DNA of 64,000 bases from Tricholoma matsutake (lineage: Eukaryota; Basidiomycota; Agaricomycetes; Agaricales; Tricholomataceae), in contig AP026538.1 in NCBI GenBank assembly GCA_026075535.2, positions 8,494,001-8,558,000 of the forward strand, given 5' to 3'. Each line of letters begins with the position of its first letter. Positions within the stretch are counted from its first letter, which is position 1. The position numbers and the translations under genes are program-made. Shown piece by piece: positions 35,743 to 46,600 of the stretch. Below the pieces are notes generated by a model. The model searched no databases, had not been told where the DNA came from, and worked only from the letters and a program-made list of their open reading frames with translations.

Positions 35743-38300
35743 AGTCCACCAAATTCTGGGGGGACTGGCTCAGAATATGTGGGGCACAGTAAAGACCTCA
35801 GATAAGTCTACCCATACCTTCTCTAACTTCCTTGTTGCCCTATGCCCCTCTCCCTGTTCATGCTTCTTTGGAACTGGTGTTCTCATCTGTTTGCCAAGAA
35901 TACAAGCATCATATTTGGAAGGTCTTGAGGCTGTGGAGATGGACACACCTGTGAGCATTCCTTTCTTGGTCATATCCCATAGGGATTGGTAATTGGCGGT
36001 GCCAGGTCTTGAGATTAGGAGGACTATGGAGATTAAAGGCATGTTTGACAATTGTGGAATGGAGGGTGACACTGTAGAGCCATTTGGTAGAGAGGTGAGG
36101 GCCACGAGCGATGAAAGTCCCAGTGGATTTGTCTGTTATCCAGCAGGATGAGGAGTTGAAATGGGCAGTCACATTGGAGTCATCAGCAAGGCAGCCAACT
36201 GAGATGAGGTGCATGGTCGCATTTGGGATGAAAAGTGCATTATGTAATATGATTGATGCACCTTGTGCTACCCATAACTTAATATTCCCAACACCGATGG
36301 CAGCGATAGAGGAACCCCCGACTCCCTTTACAGAGCAAGGTCTAGTGGGGTGGAGTGATATAAAATCAGTACAGTCATGAGAAATATGGACTGTAGCACC
36401 TGAGTCCACAATGAAGGGAAATTTGTCAAGGGAATTTTGGGTGTGCATGGTTTGATTCAGGGGTTTGGCAGTGAATGCATCCCCAGCTATGTGAGTGGAA
36501 TGTTGTGTCCAATCAATGGACATTGTGGGATCCTCCTCAACTGCCATCCAACCCTCATATTCAACTTCATCAATGGAGGCTGTAGGAATAGGGTCCAAAG
36601 TGATGCCGGCAAATTCTGGTTGGGTGGGGAAGGTTGTAGAGTCGATCATGACTGTGAAGGCACATCCGTTCACATCCTTCATAGTAACTGGTACTTTGGA
36701 TGTGTCACTCCTGTCCTTTTCTTCTCAAGCATGATGCAATGGGCTGCTTTGGATTCATCAATAGTCTTCCCAGCCATTCCCCCACCCTGTTTGATGCAAA
36801 TTCCAATTGTGTGCCCCATTTTCTTGCACACCCAGTTTGCACAGAGAAGAGGGCTGGACGATTTCGATGATTTGGTGTGAGCAGTGAGGGCAATGCTAGA
36901 CTTGGAGTCAGTGCATTGATCATTCTTGACTAATGACTGTTCATTTTCCAGGAATCAATGGATGTCCTTTGATGTATATGGGGAGGACTTTGTAGATGCC
37001 ATAATGTCTCAGGAAATAATAGAACATGCATGGGGGAAGTAGTCACTGAGGGAATTCAGGAGCGCTATGGAACAAAGGAGGTCGGCCATGATGTCACCCA
37101 TAGCAAATGCTCTCTCAATCAGGGTAAGGTAGGGTTCATCCACAGCCAACATCATCACATGACTAAAGAGTGACAAATCATGACAAAACACTGTATTCCT
37201 AATTACTCATTCAATTCCACTTTTTTCGCAAAAGTAAAACCTAAGATCTATGTAAAATATAATTCTCCAGAGGGTCTAGGTTCTCAATTTTTTATTTTCG
37301 GTGGAAGAAGAAAGTAATTAGGCATACATCAATAATGTTCTGTTTTGGGTAATTCTTGGAAATAGCCACTCTGCGCCTCAAGCACATCGCGAGCCAATGA
37401 AAGAAATAAAAGATGGGTGGTGTTTATGGGGAGGCAGAACTGGCGCTCTGCAAATCTTGGCCATCATGCGCACCCTTGGCAAATGGAAATTAAGCCCTGA
37501 CTCAGATAAAGAAAATAAAAAGCAAACATCATCTAAGTAAATAATTCACAACTATTATCTCATGATACATTTACATCTTAAAAGCACATAGTGTAGTTCA
37601 TAGTACATAGATTCACAACACATGATGATGTTGGCTGTGAACAAACCCTACCTTACAGATTTGATCTGCAGTTTCGGAAAGCAGAACATCCTTTGTGCAT
37701 TGGATGGAAAGTGCCTGTTGGAGAAGTTGGACTTGATGGACTGGACCTTCATTCTGGTGATGATCCTGGAGTGTTTTCCAATTAACCTTGGGCCCCTTTG
37801 ACATGTCAAGAAAAGGGTGTTCCATAGTGGCAATGCTGGATGCTAAGAAGGTGTATGCAAGGCATGCATTAGTGGACCAGTTCACGAGTGCCCATGTTTC
37901 CATAGTGGGGGGGGATGTGACATCCCCAGACACATATTCATACAGTCCATTGAGGGAGAGAGTGATGGTAATGTCTTTGCACCATTCTTTGTAGTTAGAC
38001 TTGATCTTATCCAATTTCACACCAGAGTATTGGACTGCAAGCTTAATGAGAGGGACAGAGACAGTAGTAGGAGTGTATTCCACACTCATGATGACAATTG
38101 GATGTTCAGTGGTGTTTGGAGGGTGGATAGAAAGATGTGAGTTTTAACAAAGGGAGAGGGAATGCATCGAGGTGTCGATCACAAGTAATAAGTCCGTGAT
38201 CCAGGATAGAATGGGGAGATCAATCAGTAGATCAAGAAAATGATGTCAAAAATGTGTGAAGTGGCTAGGAGATCTCTACCATCATTTCAACGATGGGAGT

Positions 38301-38311
38301 GGCCCATAACC
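38301..38311 (-). other. Primer-binding site of Copia-1 copy B
   Basis: On the minus strand it reads GGTTATGGGCC directly after the 5' LTR. It is the same word as in copy C and Copia-2 and is complementary to the anticodon arm of initiator tRNA-Met. Confidence 0.7.
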
Positions 38312-38646
38312 CATAGAGAATCAATCCTAGAATACACAAGTGTACAATCAGTACTTGTATAAGTGACTTTATTCAATGAAGACTGTACCTAGAATACACA
38401 AGTGTACACTAAGGTACATTGAGTGGTCTGTAGTAATAAATATGATCTAGTACTCACCTCAGTACTTGTATAAGTGACTGAGGTGACCGAATATCTAACT
38501 ACCTATATATATGTTCAGTCAAACAAAGAGATAATGAGAGAAAGGGATCTATGGGACATTTGTCCGGGCACATCAAAGGGATGCACTAAGAATAGGGCAC
38601 ACATCAAACGTGCCGATCGTGTGTGATCGCGGTGTGAATCTCAACA
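38312..38646 (-). mobile_element. 5' LTR of Copia-1 copy B
   Basis: The minus-strand start is TGTTGAGATTCACACC. It contains CATCCCTTTGATGTG and the duplicated CACTTATACAAGTACTGA block of the family. The end TCTATG replaces the normal TCTACA, a decayed terminus. Confidence 0.85.
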
Positions 38647-39375
38647 TACCTATGTGCTTTTCCATGCAGATGTTGCACACAGACATGCCATCTCATCTAG
38701 TGTGCAGATGTCTTGATTCCACCAATTGCAAGCTTATTGTTTCTTGTGTGGAGTGCTCTGTGTGCAGCCATCAGTAGTGTGAACAACAGCAGCTCCAGTG
38801 TTATCCATGTGGCATGTTTGCAAGTCAAGAAATTCATGTGAATGGGAAAGCTTGAGGTCACGGCAAGATCCAACTCGATGGCAGACAGCATGGTCAAAAG
38901 TGATGACTCAAGGATGGAAAGTTACATAGGTAGTACCAAAAAGACTGATGACGGTCTCCCCATAGTTGGCAAGCTCGTTTGATCTGTGAGGGAAAGCAAA
39001 GATGGTGACACATGCTGTCTTGTCCATGCAACACTCCAGTCCCCTGTGGTACCGACAACTTTATTGGGAGTGACAGTGGGGATCTTGAACTCAAGGTCAC
39101 CCAGAACTTCAACATTTTGGTGTGGATTGCTCGCACGGGGATTGCTGGTCGGACCAGGTAAGGAAACTGATCACGCTCCAGGCCGGATCATCAAACCACC
39201 CGATTAGACTGCTATAAAAAGACGATTTTTCTGCATGAAATGGATGAGCGCTGAGCACGTGCTGCCTGAGTGCCCTCGTGATCTGTGCGCGAATGTATCA
39301 ACGATGTTTATGTAAGATGATCGAGATCTCTCCCAACCCAAGAGTCGTAAGGAATTCTAATTTTGTTGAAGCTGA
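38647..39375 (+). other. Upstream region of the SET gene with a decayed ORF
   Basis: From about 38840 to 39160 a plus-strand reading gives SRMESYIGSTKKTDDGLPIV and CLVHATLQSPVVPTTLLGVTV with stops between. It looks like a coding relic but I cannot name it. From 39160 the sequence becomes CpG-rich and probably holds the promoter of the next gene. Confidence 0.35.
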
Positions 39376-41760
39376 ATGTCGTCAAGGTCCTCGTCCTCGG
39401 ACTTTTCTGATCTCTTTGGGTCCGACAACGAACCAAGTCACTTATGGTGCGCATCTGAGTCCCCAGCGGAGACTTTTAGCGATGCAGAGGGCGCCGATGA
39501 GGATGGCAACTGGCGTGTGCAAATAATAGGGGAGGAGGTCGATGGGACTGGTGAAGTCAGGTATGTAAAATGTGCAGCTCCAGTTTCATCATGTCGCTGA
39601 AACTCCTCACAGATATGAGGTATGTACTGCACACCTCCCTTTCCCCTGATTGTACTAAATATGCATACGGAATCATCAATACAGGCACAATGGGAGAATT
39701 GGACACGCCGCGACGGTTCCAACGTGACATGGGACAACAATTTCCTACACTGGCGCGACATCAACTTCTGGAAGCGCAAACAGACCGCTCGCCGAAATCG
39801 CCTCGCCGATGAATCGCTCGATATCGAAATCTGGGGCACCCTGGACATCCACAACACCGCTACCCGGCTTCGTGCGCAAGCCTACGAAGAGAAACTCCTA
39901 AAGAGAAATATGACACCGCTTAACCACACACAGAAGATGGCGAAGCTCCTCGCGGATAAACTCCCGCATACGTATGGGGACTCCCGGGCTGCTGCTGTGC
40001 CCTCGACACCTGGCCCGACTCTGCGTCCGAGGCAGACGACAGATAGGTCGTCGATGCCAGGCTCTGTTGCTTCGTCGTCAAGGTCGTCTGCAACACTCAG
40101 CTCGGCGAGCTATCGTACGCCGGCGTCTTCATTCACCACTGCGTCAGCTTCAGCACCTGCTTCTGCAGCAGGCTCCTCAAATGGGAAAGGGAAGGGTAAG
40201 GCTGTCATGAGACCCCCACCTATGCGCTCACTGCCGCCTGCGGAAAGCACGACTAGTCCTCGCCCGAAGAAACCGTTGCGTTCTCGCGCTCGAAGGGCGC
40301 CTACGCCAAAAGTTTCAAAGTGAGAGTGTTATTGGACTGGTGTGACCTTGCTGTGGTTGAACTGTTTATAGGTGCGAGAAGCTTCAGCGCGAATGGAACA
40401 GGATTGCACAATTAGACCAAGCTGCTTCGATCACGTTCACGAATGACGTGGATGACGAGGAGATTCCAGAACTAGACCCGGATTTTCAGTATCTCGAGAC
40501 CGGGTATATCTAGTAGGTGGTTTTCTACTCATGATCAAGCTGGATGAAAAATGCCGCTATCGTAAGTTCAAAAGGAGTCATGTATCAAGATGATGCGGAA
40601 CGTTTTGTCTGCTGTGAATGCGAGCAGTGTTCCTTCGCATCGGCGTGTGATTGCCAAGGGCCGTCAGAGCTAGTAGACGGTAACGGAAGGAAGATTTTTG
40701 CATACACGGACGATGTAAGTTGTTTACCATCGAACCAGTCTGGTTCTGTTCTTGAAAGCTATTGCTTTATAGCGACTATTTGCATTTAATGTTCCTCCAG
40801 GAGTGGAAGTGATAGAATGCAACGCCGTAAGTTCTTCAGATATGTACTTCCGCACGCTCTGGATACATTTACTCTTACTCAGTTTTGCCAATGCGATGCT
40901 AGCTTATGTCCGAACCGCGTCGCGCAGTTGCCGCGCGACGTTCCCGTGGAAATCTTCAAAACCATCGATCGCGGATGGGGTGTGCGCGCCCCTGTTGATA
41001 TTGAGCAAGGAAAGGTCCTGGGCATTTATTCAGGGTACGTTAGGACATTGCGCTCATTTTTCTTTTCTCTGGGGTTACAACTGAATGATGGTGATCATTT
41101 GTTATAGGCTTTTGATGTACGTCGAAATACCGTCCTTTGTTCTAGTTGCTAACGATAGGTTACTGATAGACCTCGGCGTGTGGCGTTGGCGCTATCAGCA
41201 GACGACGGGTCGTATTGCTTTGATCTTGACGGGAGAGAAGGTCCAGATATGCAAACCCCAGATGACGCGTATAGCGTTGATTCGAGAATGTGTGGTGAGT
41301 TGGCAGGTTCTTTCTGTTGTTATTGTAATAGGAACTAAAACGGTAATGTTCACAGGTAATTGGACGCGATTTGTAAAGTAAGTTGGGCGCATTCATTCTC
41401 TATTTACTCTTAATCGCACCCACCAGCCATTCATGTGACCCAAACTTACGTGTGTACCTTGTGGTGTTCGATACTATCCCCGAGGTGGGTCATTCATCTC
41501 TTCCTGTGGGATCTGATTTGGTACTTGCATTCTAACATGGCAAATAACCTCTTCGATAGAGAAATGCACCGTACCTCGCCTTTGTCGCACTGAAGGATAT
41601 CCAGGCGGGGACAGAGTTCACTTTCGACTACAGTCCGGGTGATGCAGGTACTACAACAAAAGTGCAAGGTAAAGGGAAAGGGAAGATCAAGATTCCTTCG
41701 GGTGCCAAGCCGTGCATGTGCGGCGCGTCGCATGGGTGCCGAGGATGGGTGAGGGTGTGA
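39376..41760 (+). CDS. Chromodomain + SET histone H3K9 methyltransferase (Clr4/SUV39-like)
   Basis: Predicted 584-aa nuclear enzyme that methylates histone H3 Lys9 in heterochromatin. Exons: 39376-39560, 39613-39619, 39685-40319, 40372-40503, 40540-40714, 40773-40826, 40883-41034, 41110-41118, 41170-41294, 41356-41377, 41427-41484, 41560-41760. All junctions keep one frame. Only the exon 4 donor is uncertain (40503, giving a 36-nt intron, or 40488). Domains: a chromodomain (about residues 45-80; [19 protein letters not shown]), a Ser/Pro-rich linker, a pre-SET Cys cluster (CCECEQCSF...ACDCQ, then [12 protein letters not shown]), SET ([42 protein letters not shown]) and a post-SET ([13 protein letters not shown]). 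The cofactor and catalytic motifs NHSCDPN and FDYSP are intact. The 7- and 9-nt exons are unusual. No frame break is seen, so it is probably functional. Confidence 0.92.
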
Positions 41761-42139
41761 TATTTATATTTTGTCTATCCATTTTTTTGCTTCGTAAATC
41801 GGGGCCTTATGGTGTGAAGTAACCTCGGCAGGAATTGATGATGGATTTACCGTTCACGATTATTGGAACCAGCACTACTATTGAGAGGAATGTATCGGTA
41901 GCCTATTCTTATTGGAAGGTAATAACGGGCTTTGTTGTATTCTAATATATCTTAGAGGACTGCAGGATCGTTAGGCGTCAGTAAGTTAAGACGTTGTGAG
42001 ATACAGGGTGGCATGAATGCACATCGCTTGTCTGGCATGAAAATGACTATTTTAGTACGTGGAATGGAGTCCTACGCCTTAATCGTTGTTTGATCTGCCC
42101 CATTTCATTGGTGCGAATACTCGACCAGTAGCTGGTGCG
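41761..42139. other. 3' flank of the SET gene
   Basis: CpG-containing sequence without a further coding block. It ends where the Copia-1 copy C LTR begins, about 380 bp after the stop codon. Confidence 0.4.
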
Positions 42140-42493
42140 TGTTGAGATGCCGATTATCACACCGTAAGCGTACATGATCGCATCTTTGATGCGCGTACTA
42201 TTTTTAGTATATCCCTTTGATGTGCCGTCTGTAGATACCTTTATTCCTCTTATCCCTTTGACTCTTTATGTAGCTGGACTCACTTATATATAGGGTACAT
42301 AGTTATCCGATCACCTCAGTTGCTTATACAGAGACTGAGGTGAGTATTCTAGACATTATGAGATTACGGACCAATACTTACTGTACTTATAGTTATACTC
42401 TGATTACGCTAGGTACAGTGATTGTATTTATATAGTCGCTTACTTATACAGAGACTGAGTTATACTCTGATTACACTAGGTTGATTTTCTACA
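42140..42493 (+). mobile_element. 5' LTR of Copia-1 copy C
   Basis: Begins TGTTGAGATGCCGATTATC and ends GATTTTCTACA. It is 354 bp, with the family's duplicated GCTTATACAGAGACTGAG block. It keeps more CG dinucleotides than copies A and B, so it is the least decayed of the three LTRs. Confidence 0.85.
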
Positions 42494-42504
42494 GGTTATG
42501 GGCC
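42494..42504 (+). other. Primer-binding site of Copia-1 copy C
   Basis: GGTTATGGGCC directly follows the LTR. This word is complementary to the anticodon arm, not to the 3' end, of initiator tRNA-Met, the half-tRNA priming mode known for copia-type elements. Confidence 0.7.
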
Positions 42505-43409
42505 ACTCCCGTTGTTAGAAACAATGGTAGAAACTTCCTAGCCACTCGACACTATATGTCATACTGTCTGATCATTTCAATTATTCTTTCTATCCCGGAT
42601 CATGGAATTCACTTTGAGCACATCCGGTCTTCTGGCAAGCATACCCCTTTGTTACTACATACCTTTTTGCCACTCTACCTGGCAACACTTTACCATCAAA
42701 TATGATGGTTGAATCGACTACAGCCATGTCCGAATCCACAATCCCATCTATCTCCCTCATTAAACTGTCTGTTCAGTACTCAGGGGAGAAGCTCAATAAA
42801 CTAAAGTCCAATTATAAAGAGTGGTGTGAAGAAGTTACCATTGCTCTTTCTTTAAATGGGCTCTATGAGTACATTGTCAGCACCATCATTGAACCATCCT
42901 CAAATGAACCCCGTGCCCTCGCAAACTACAAGGCCAACTTGCGGCTCACTTATGCTTTTATAGCATCTAGTGTTGCTCCCTCTGAACAGCCATTCCTTGA
43001 CATGGTGAAAGGACCTAGCATCAACTGGGTGACACTCCAAGCTTGTCATCAGAAAGAGGGACTGGTCCATGGTCCAGCTTTTACAGCAGGCCCTTTCCAT
43101 CCAATGCACAAAGGACACCCCCCTCCCTGAGACTGTGTTGAAATTAATCCCAGTGATGCATGCTGTATACATGAGGCAATACATGCAGCATATGCATGTT
43201 ACTGCGCTTACTGTGCATACATGTGGTAAACACATTCCTGAGTCATGTGACGTCCTTATTATTATGTATATAAGGAGAACCTGTACCATAGTAGGAATAC
43301 AGTGTTCTTACCTCTGCTAACCCTAGCTGTAAGTCTAAGTAAACCCCAGGTAGGTTGTAAGGAACGTGTTGTCTCTTCCACTGTGCAGCATATATAGTCT
43401 GCTCCAACA

Positions 43410-43421
43410 GGTTATGGGCCC
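43410..43421 (+). other. Primer-binding site of Copia-2
   Basis: GGTTATGGGCCC at the LTR border. It is complementary to GGGCCCAUAACC, the anticodon arm (CAU anticodon) of initiator tRNA-Met. It is shared with Copia-1 although the LTRs are unrelated. Confidence 0.75.
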
Positions 43422-43658
43422 TGCTGGGCACGTCGCGAACGTGCCTTAATTGGCTGCGAACGACGTTGACTTCATCGTCTCCAAATTATAACCTTGCGCT
43501 CTTCGTGAGCTGCATTGCACTCCCTGCGAGCTGCACATAAAACCTAGGTTGACTAGGGTTAACCACTCTGAAGGAGTGTTTTCTCCTGAGAACGTTAAAC
43601 GTGTTTTATTGAGTAAAAAGACTGATTGAGCGCTTTTACCAGCTGCCACCACAAAATC

Positions 43659-46600
43659 ATGTCTTCAACTCTTGAGAAACTCGTTCAAACTTTCGATGGA
43701 TCAAATTACATTCAATGGGCCGACTCAATGAAGGTGTGGCTCAGGTCTCAGGGCCTCTGGCAAATAACTAGCGGGGCGGAGCAAAAACCACCCCCGGCGC
43801 CTCTCTTGACGGCGATGAACGCTACTTTGGTAGTGGATGCTAATGCCAAGCTCCAGACCTGGAGCAACAAAAATGACCAGGCCATTGGTAGCCTAGTGCT
43901 CCGCCTGGCCCCCTCCATTCAGCAGCGTGCCAACTCAAAGGACACTGCTGAGGAGGTGTGGGATCTCATCCACACCAATTATGGTGTGGACGGCCCCTCC
44001 CAAGTCTTTGCGGACTTTAGGTCCACAATAGCGATCAAGATCCCGGCTGCGAACCCTGCACCGGAGATTGCTAGAATGGCAGACAAATTTGAGCGCCTTA
44101 CAGCTGCTAACGTCGCCATCCCCGAGCTAGTGCAAGCAATGATTCTACTTGCTGCGATGCCGCGCGAGTATGATTCCTTGTCTGCAACGGTCCTTAACAC
44201 AACCGCTACTAGCGCCTTGACATTTAAACATGTCAAGGACTCCATTGTCGCTGAAGCCTCAAGATGCACAGCAGTAGGAAAGCCCGCTGGCCAGCCTCAG
44301 GCCAACAAACTTTCTGCTGTTAAGCACAAAGGGGGAAACCCCAAATGGCAGCCCAAAGAAGGGCAAAACAGCAACGGAGACTCGTCCCGAAAGCGTGGAC
44401 GACATGGGGACAGAAAGACTAAGGAGGAGAAGCCGAAGGATAAACATACCCACCTCACCTCCAAAGCCTATACCACCATAAATGGTAATGGCACCATCAT
44501 ACCACCGATGCCGCTTATACAGCACATCAAAAGACGCGAACACACTCCCACAAGGGATCCTCGCCGCCGACCACCTGCACAGGCATATATGGGCGCGGCC
44601 TCTACCTCTCGTTCGGTTTATGCCAAATATCAGCAAGCTCGAGACACCCTCGAGCAAATGCAACTTCCACGCAGCGTGAAAAATCTGCGACCACTGGAAG
44701 AGCACCTGACGGTGCGAGAAGGAAAGAGAAGAAGGATAGAACCAGAACCCAAGTCTAGGATCGAGGAGGTAGAAGACGATACCGTCTCCCTCAGATCTGA
44801 ACCTCCGGTGTCTGATGAGGAAGTGTGGAAAGCCGTCGACAAAATGCTCATCGATGAACCCCTTGATACAGGGGCATATGATGACAAGTCAGTCCTTTTC
44901 CCTGCCACAAGCACTAAGATTAATATTCCTATGAATACAGCGAACTTTTCATGTGAAATTTTACCGCTATTAAATGTATCATGGAATTATTTAGATCTTA
45001 ATATATGTGCTATGTGTGCAAAGGGAGATTGTAAGAAAGGTGCCGACTGGATCATGGATTCAGGCACATCAAAACACTTCACTGGTGAAATAAAAGATTT
45101 CGCTTCTTATGAGCCTTTACTGAGAAAGGACTCTACCTTGGTCCAAACGGCCACTGGTACTACTCATATAGTAGGAAAAGGAGCAGTCTTCATTAAACAC
45201 CAGGTAGTATGTCATGGGAAGTCAGAGACACATGAAACGTGGTTATACCCCGTCTACTACATACCCGACATTAATACTCGATTGATGTCAATGGGGGTCT
45301 TTTTACAAGACGGAAGTGATGTGTGTGGTTCCTCTGCACACATTTCATTTATCGAGCATGGAAACCCAATCATGCATTGTGTCCCTCTAAGGAGGAATGA
45401 CATGATCTATTGGGCTCGGACTCATATATTGAGCACCAAAAAGGTTAATGTCGCAACCATTTATGTCGCTGACTACTTGACCTGGCATAGGCGACTTGGA
45501 CACCCATCCAAAGAGGCGCTAGGGAAAATGCCTAAAAGCACCATAAAATTCCCAAGGAATTTAATTATTCCTAAAGACAAAATTATATGTCCAGGGTGTG
45601 CAGAAGGGAAAATGACCTCAAAATCTTTTCCCGAGTCAGACTCATGAGCTGACAAATCCTTTGAATTAATACCTTCCAACCTAAAGGAACTCCCGGTACT
45701 ATCGTACCACAAACATAAATACTTCATTGTATTTCTGGATGACAAAATGTCACATATTTGGGTCCAATGTCTCAGAAAGAAATCTGACGCTGCTGCAGCG
45801 ATTAGACAATTTCAAGCGATGGCTAAAACCCAATATGGCGCTACAATCAAGCGCTGGCGTGTCGATCCAGGGGGGGAGTTCAAGGATCGTGAGCTACAAA
45901 AACAGCTCAAGGACTTAGGCATCAAAATAGAGATGTCTGCACCCCACGTTCATCAACAGAATGGGCGCGCAGAGCGCGCCATAAGGACAATAATGGAAAA
46001 GTTGCAAACCTTGCGATTCACCGCTTGTCTACCACAATCATGGTGGGAATTTTGCATAGAACATGCAACACATTTATACAACTGAACCCCAATAAGGTGC
46101 CTGAAATGGCCGACACCTCTTGAGGACCTGACAAAGGTCCGCCCAGATCTAAACAATCTAAAGGTCTTCGGTTGCGGTGCTTATGTCTATCTACCAAAGG
46201 AAAAACGTCCAACAACATTATCTCCTCGATTGGAGTTAATGACGTACCTTGGAGTAGAAGATGGCATTAAAGCATATCATTTCATGCAACAAAATGGTGC
46301 AATATTCATTGGTGCCACGGCACTATTTGATGAAACGATGTTCCCATGCTGTCCCGGAGCTAAAACTCCTGCCAAGACAGACCTTGGTGATTTTCCACCT
46401 CCAGAACCAGAAGATGACGACCACTCATCTGGAACGGATGGTGATGACCCTATACCGCCACAAAATCCGCCCCTTCCTCCATCATCAGAAGATGATGATG
46501 ATGATTTACCAAGTGAGCAAAAGGCGCATGACGATGCAACTAATGCTCCTCCTCCGCTGCCTCCAGTTAACACTGAGGACTTTCGTCCAAGACGTGAAGA

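Larger units (their letters stand above)
33807..35798. mobile_element. 1,992-bp TIR element with 10-bp target duplication
   Basis: It interrupts the Copia-1 integrase exactly between VWVDLSE- and GNEYMMDIV-coding parts. The ends AGTAATTTACAGTGCCCCACAT (33807) and, inverted, AGGTCTTTACTGTGCCCCACAT (35798) match at 17 of 22 places. CAGATAAGTC is duplicated at 33797-33806 and 35799-35808. Subterminal GGAGTC/GACTCC words are dense at both ends and form a 21-bp tandem array on the right. The inside holds two tRNA-like modules and a 70-93 bp minisatellite but no transposase. The duplication length (9-10 bp) could fit a Mutator-like mover, which is only a guess. Confidence 0.75.
33620..38646 (-). 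mobile_element. Copia-1 copy B (minus), split by a 2-kb TIR element
   Basis: Order on the minus strand: 5' LTR 38646-38312; primer site 38311-38301; gag 38089-37613 (KLDKIKSNYKEWCKDITITL) and relics to about 36700 with a damaged zinc knuckle; protease and pre-integrase frame 36682-35909 (FIVDSGATVHISHDC, TWHRQLP); integrase N-terminal end up to 35809; then a foreign 1,992-bp element; then the integrase core resumes at 33796 (GNEYMMDIVDD) and is cut off at about 33630. Gag matches copy C and the integrase matches copy A. RT, RNase H and the 3' LTR are lost. Stops and frame changes are common. Confidence 0.85.

Noticed and set aside
35336..35752. ORF with repeated SDSAQTS units, which could suggest a repeat surface protein
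   Set aside because: The repeat is the 21-bp subterminal array of a TIR element; 21 bp is a multiple of three, so all frames stay open.
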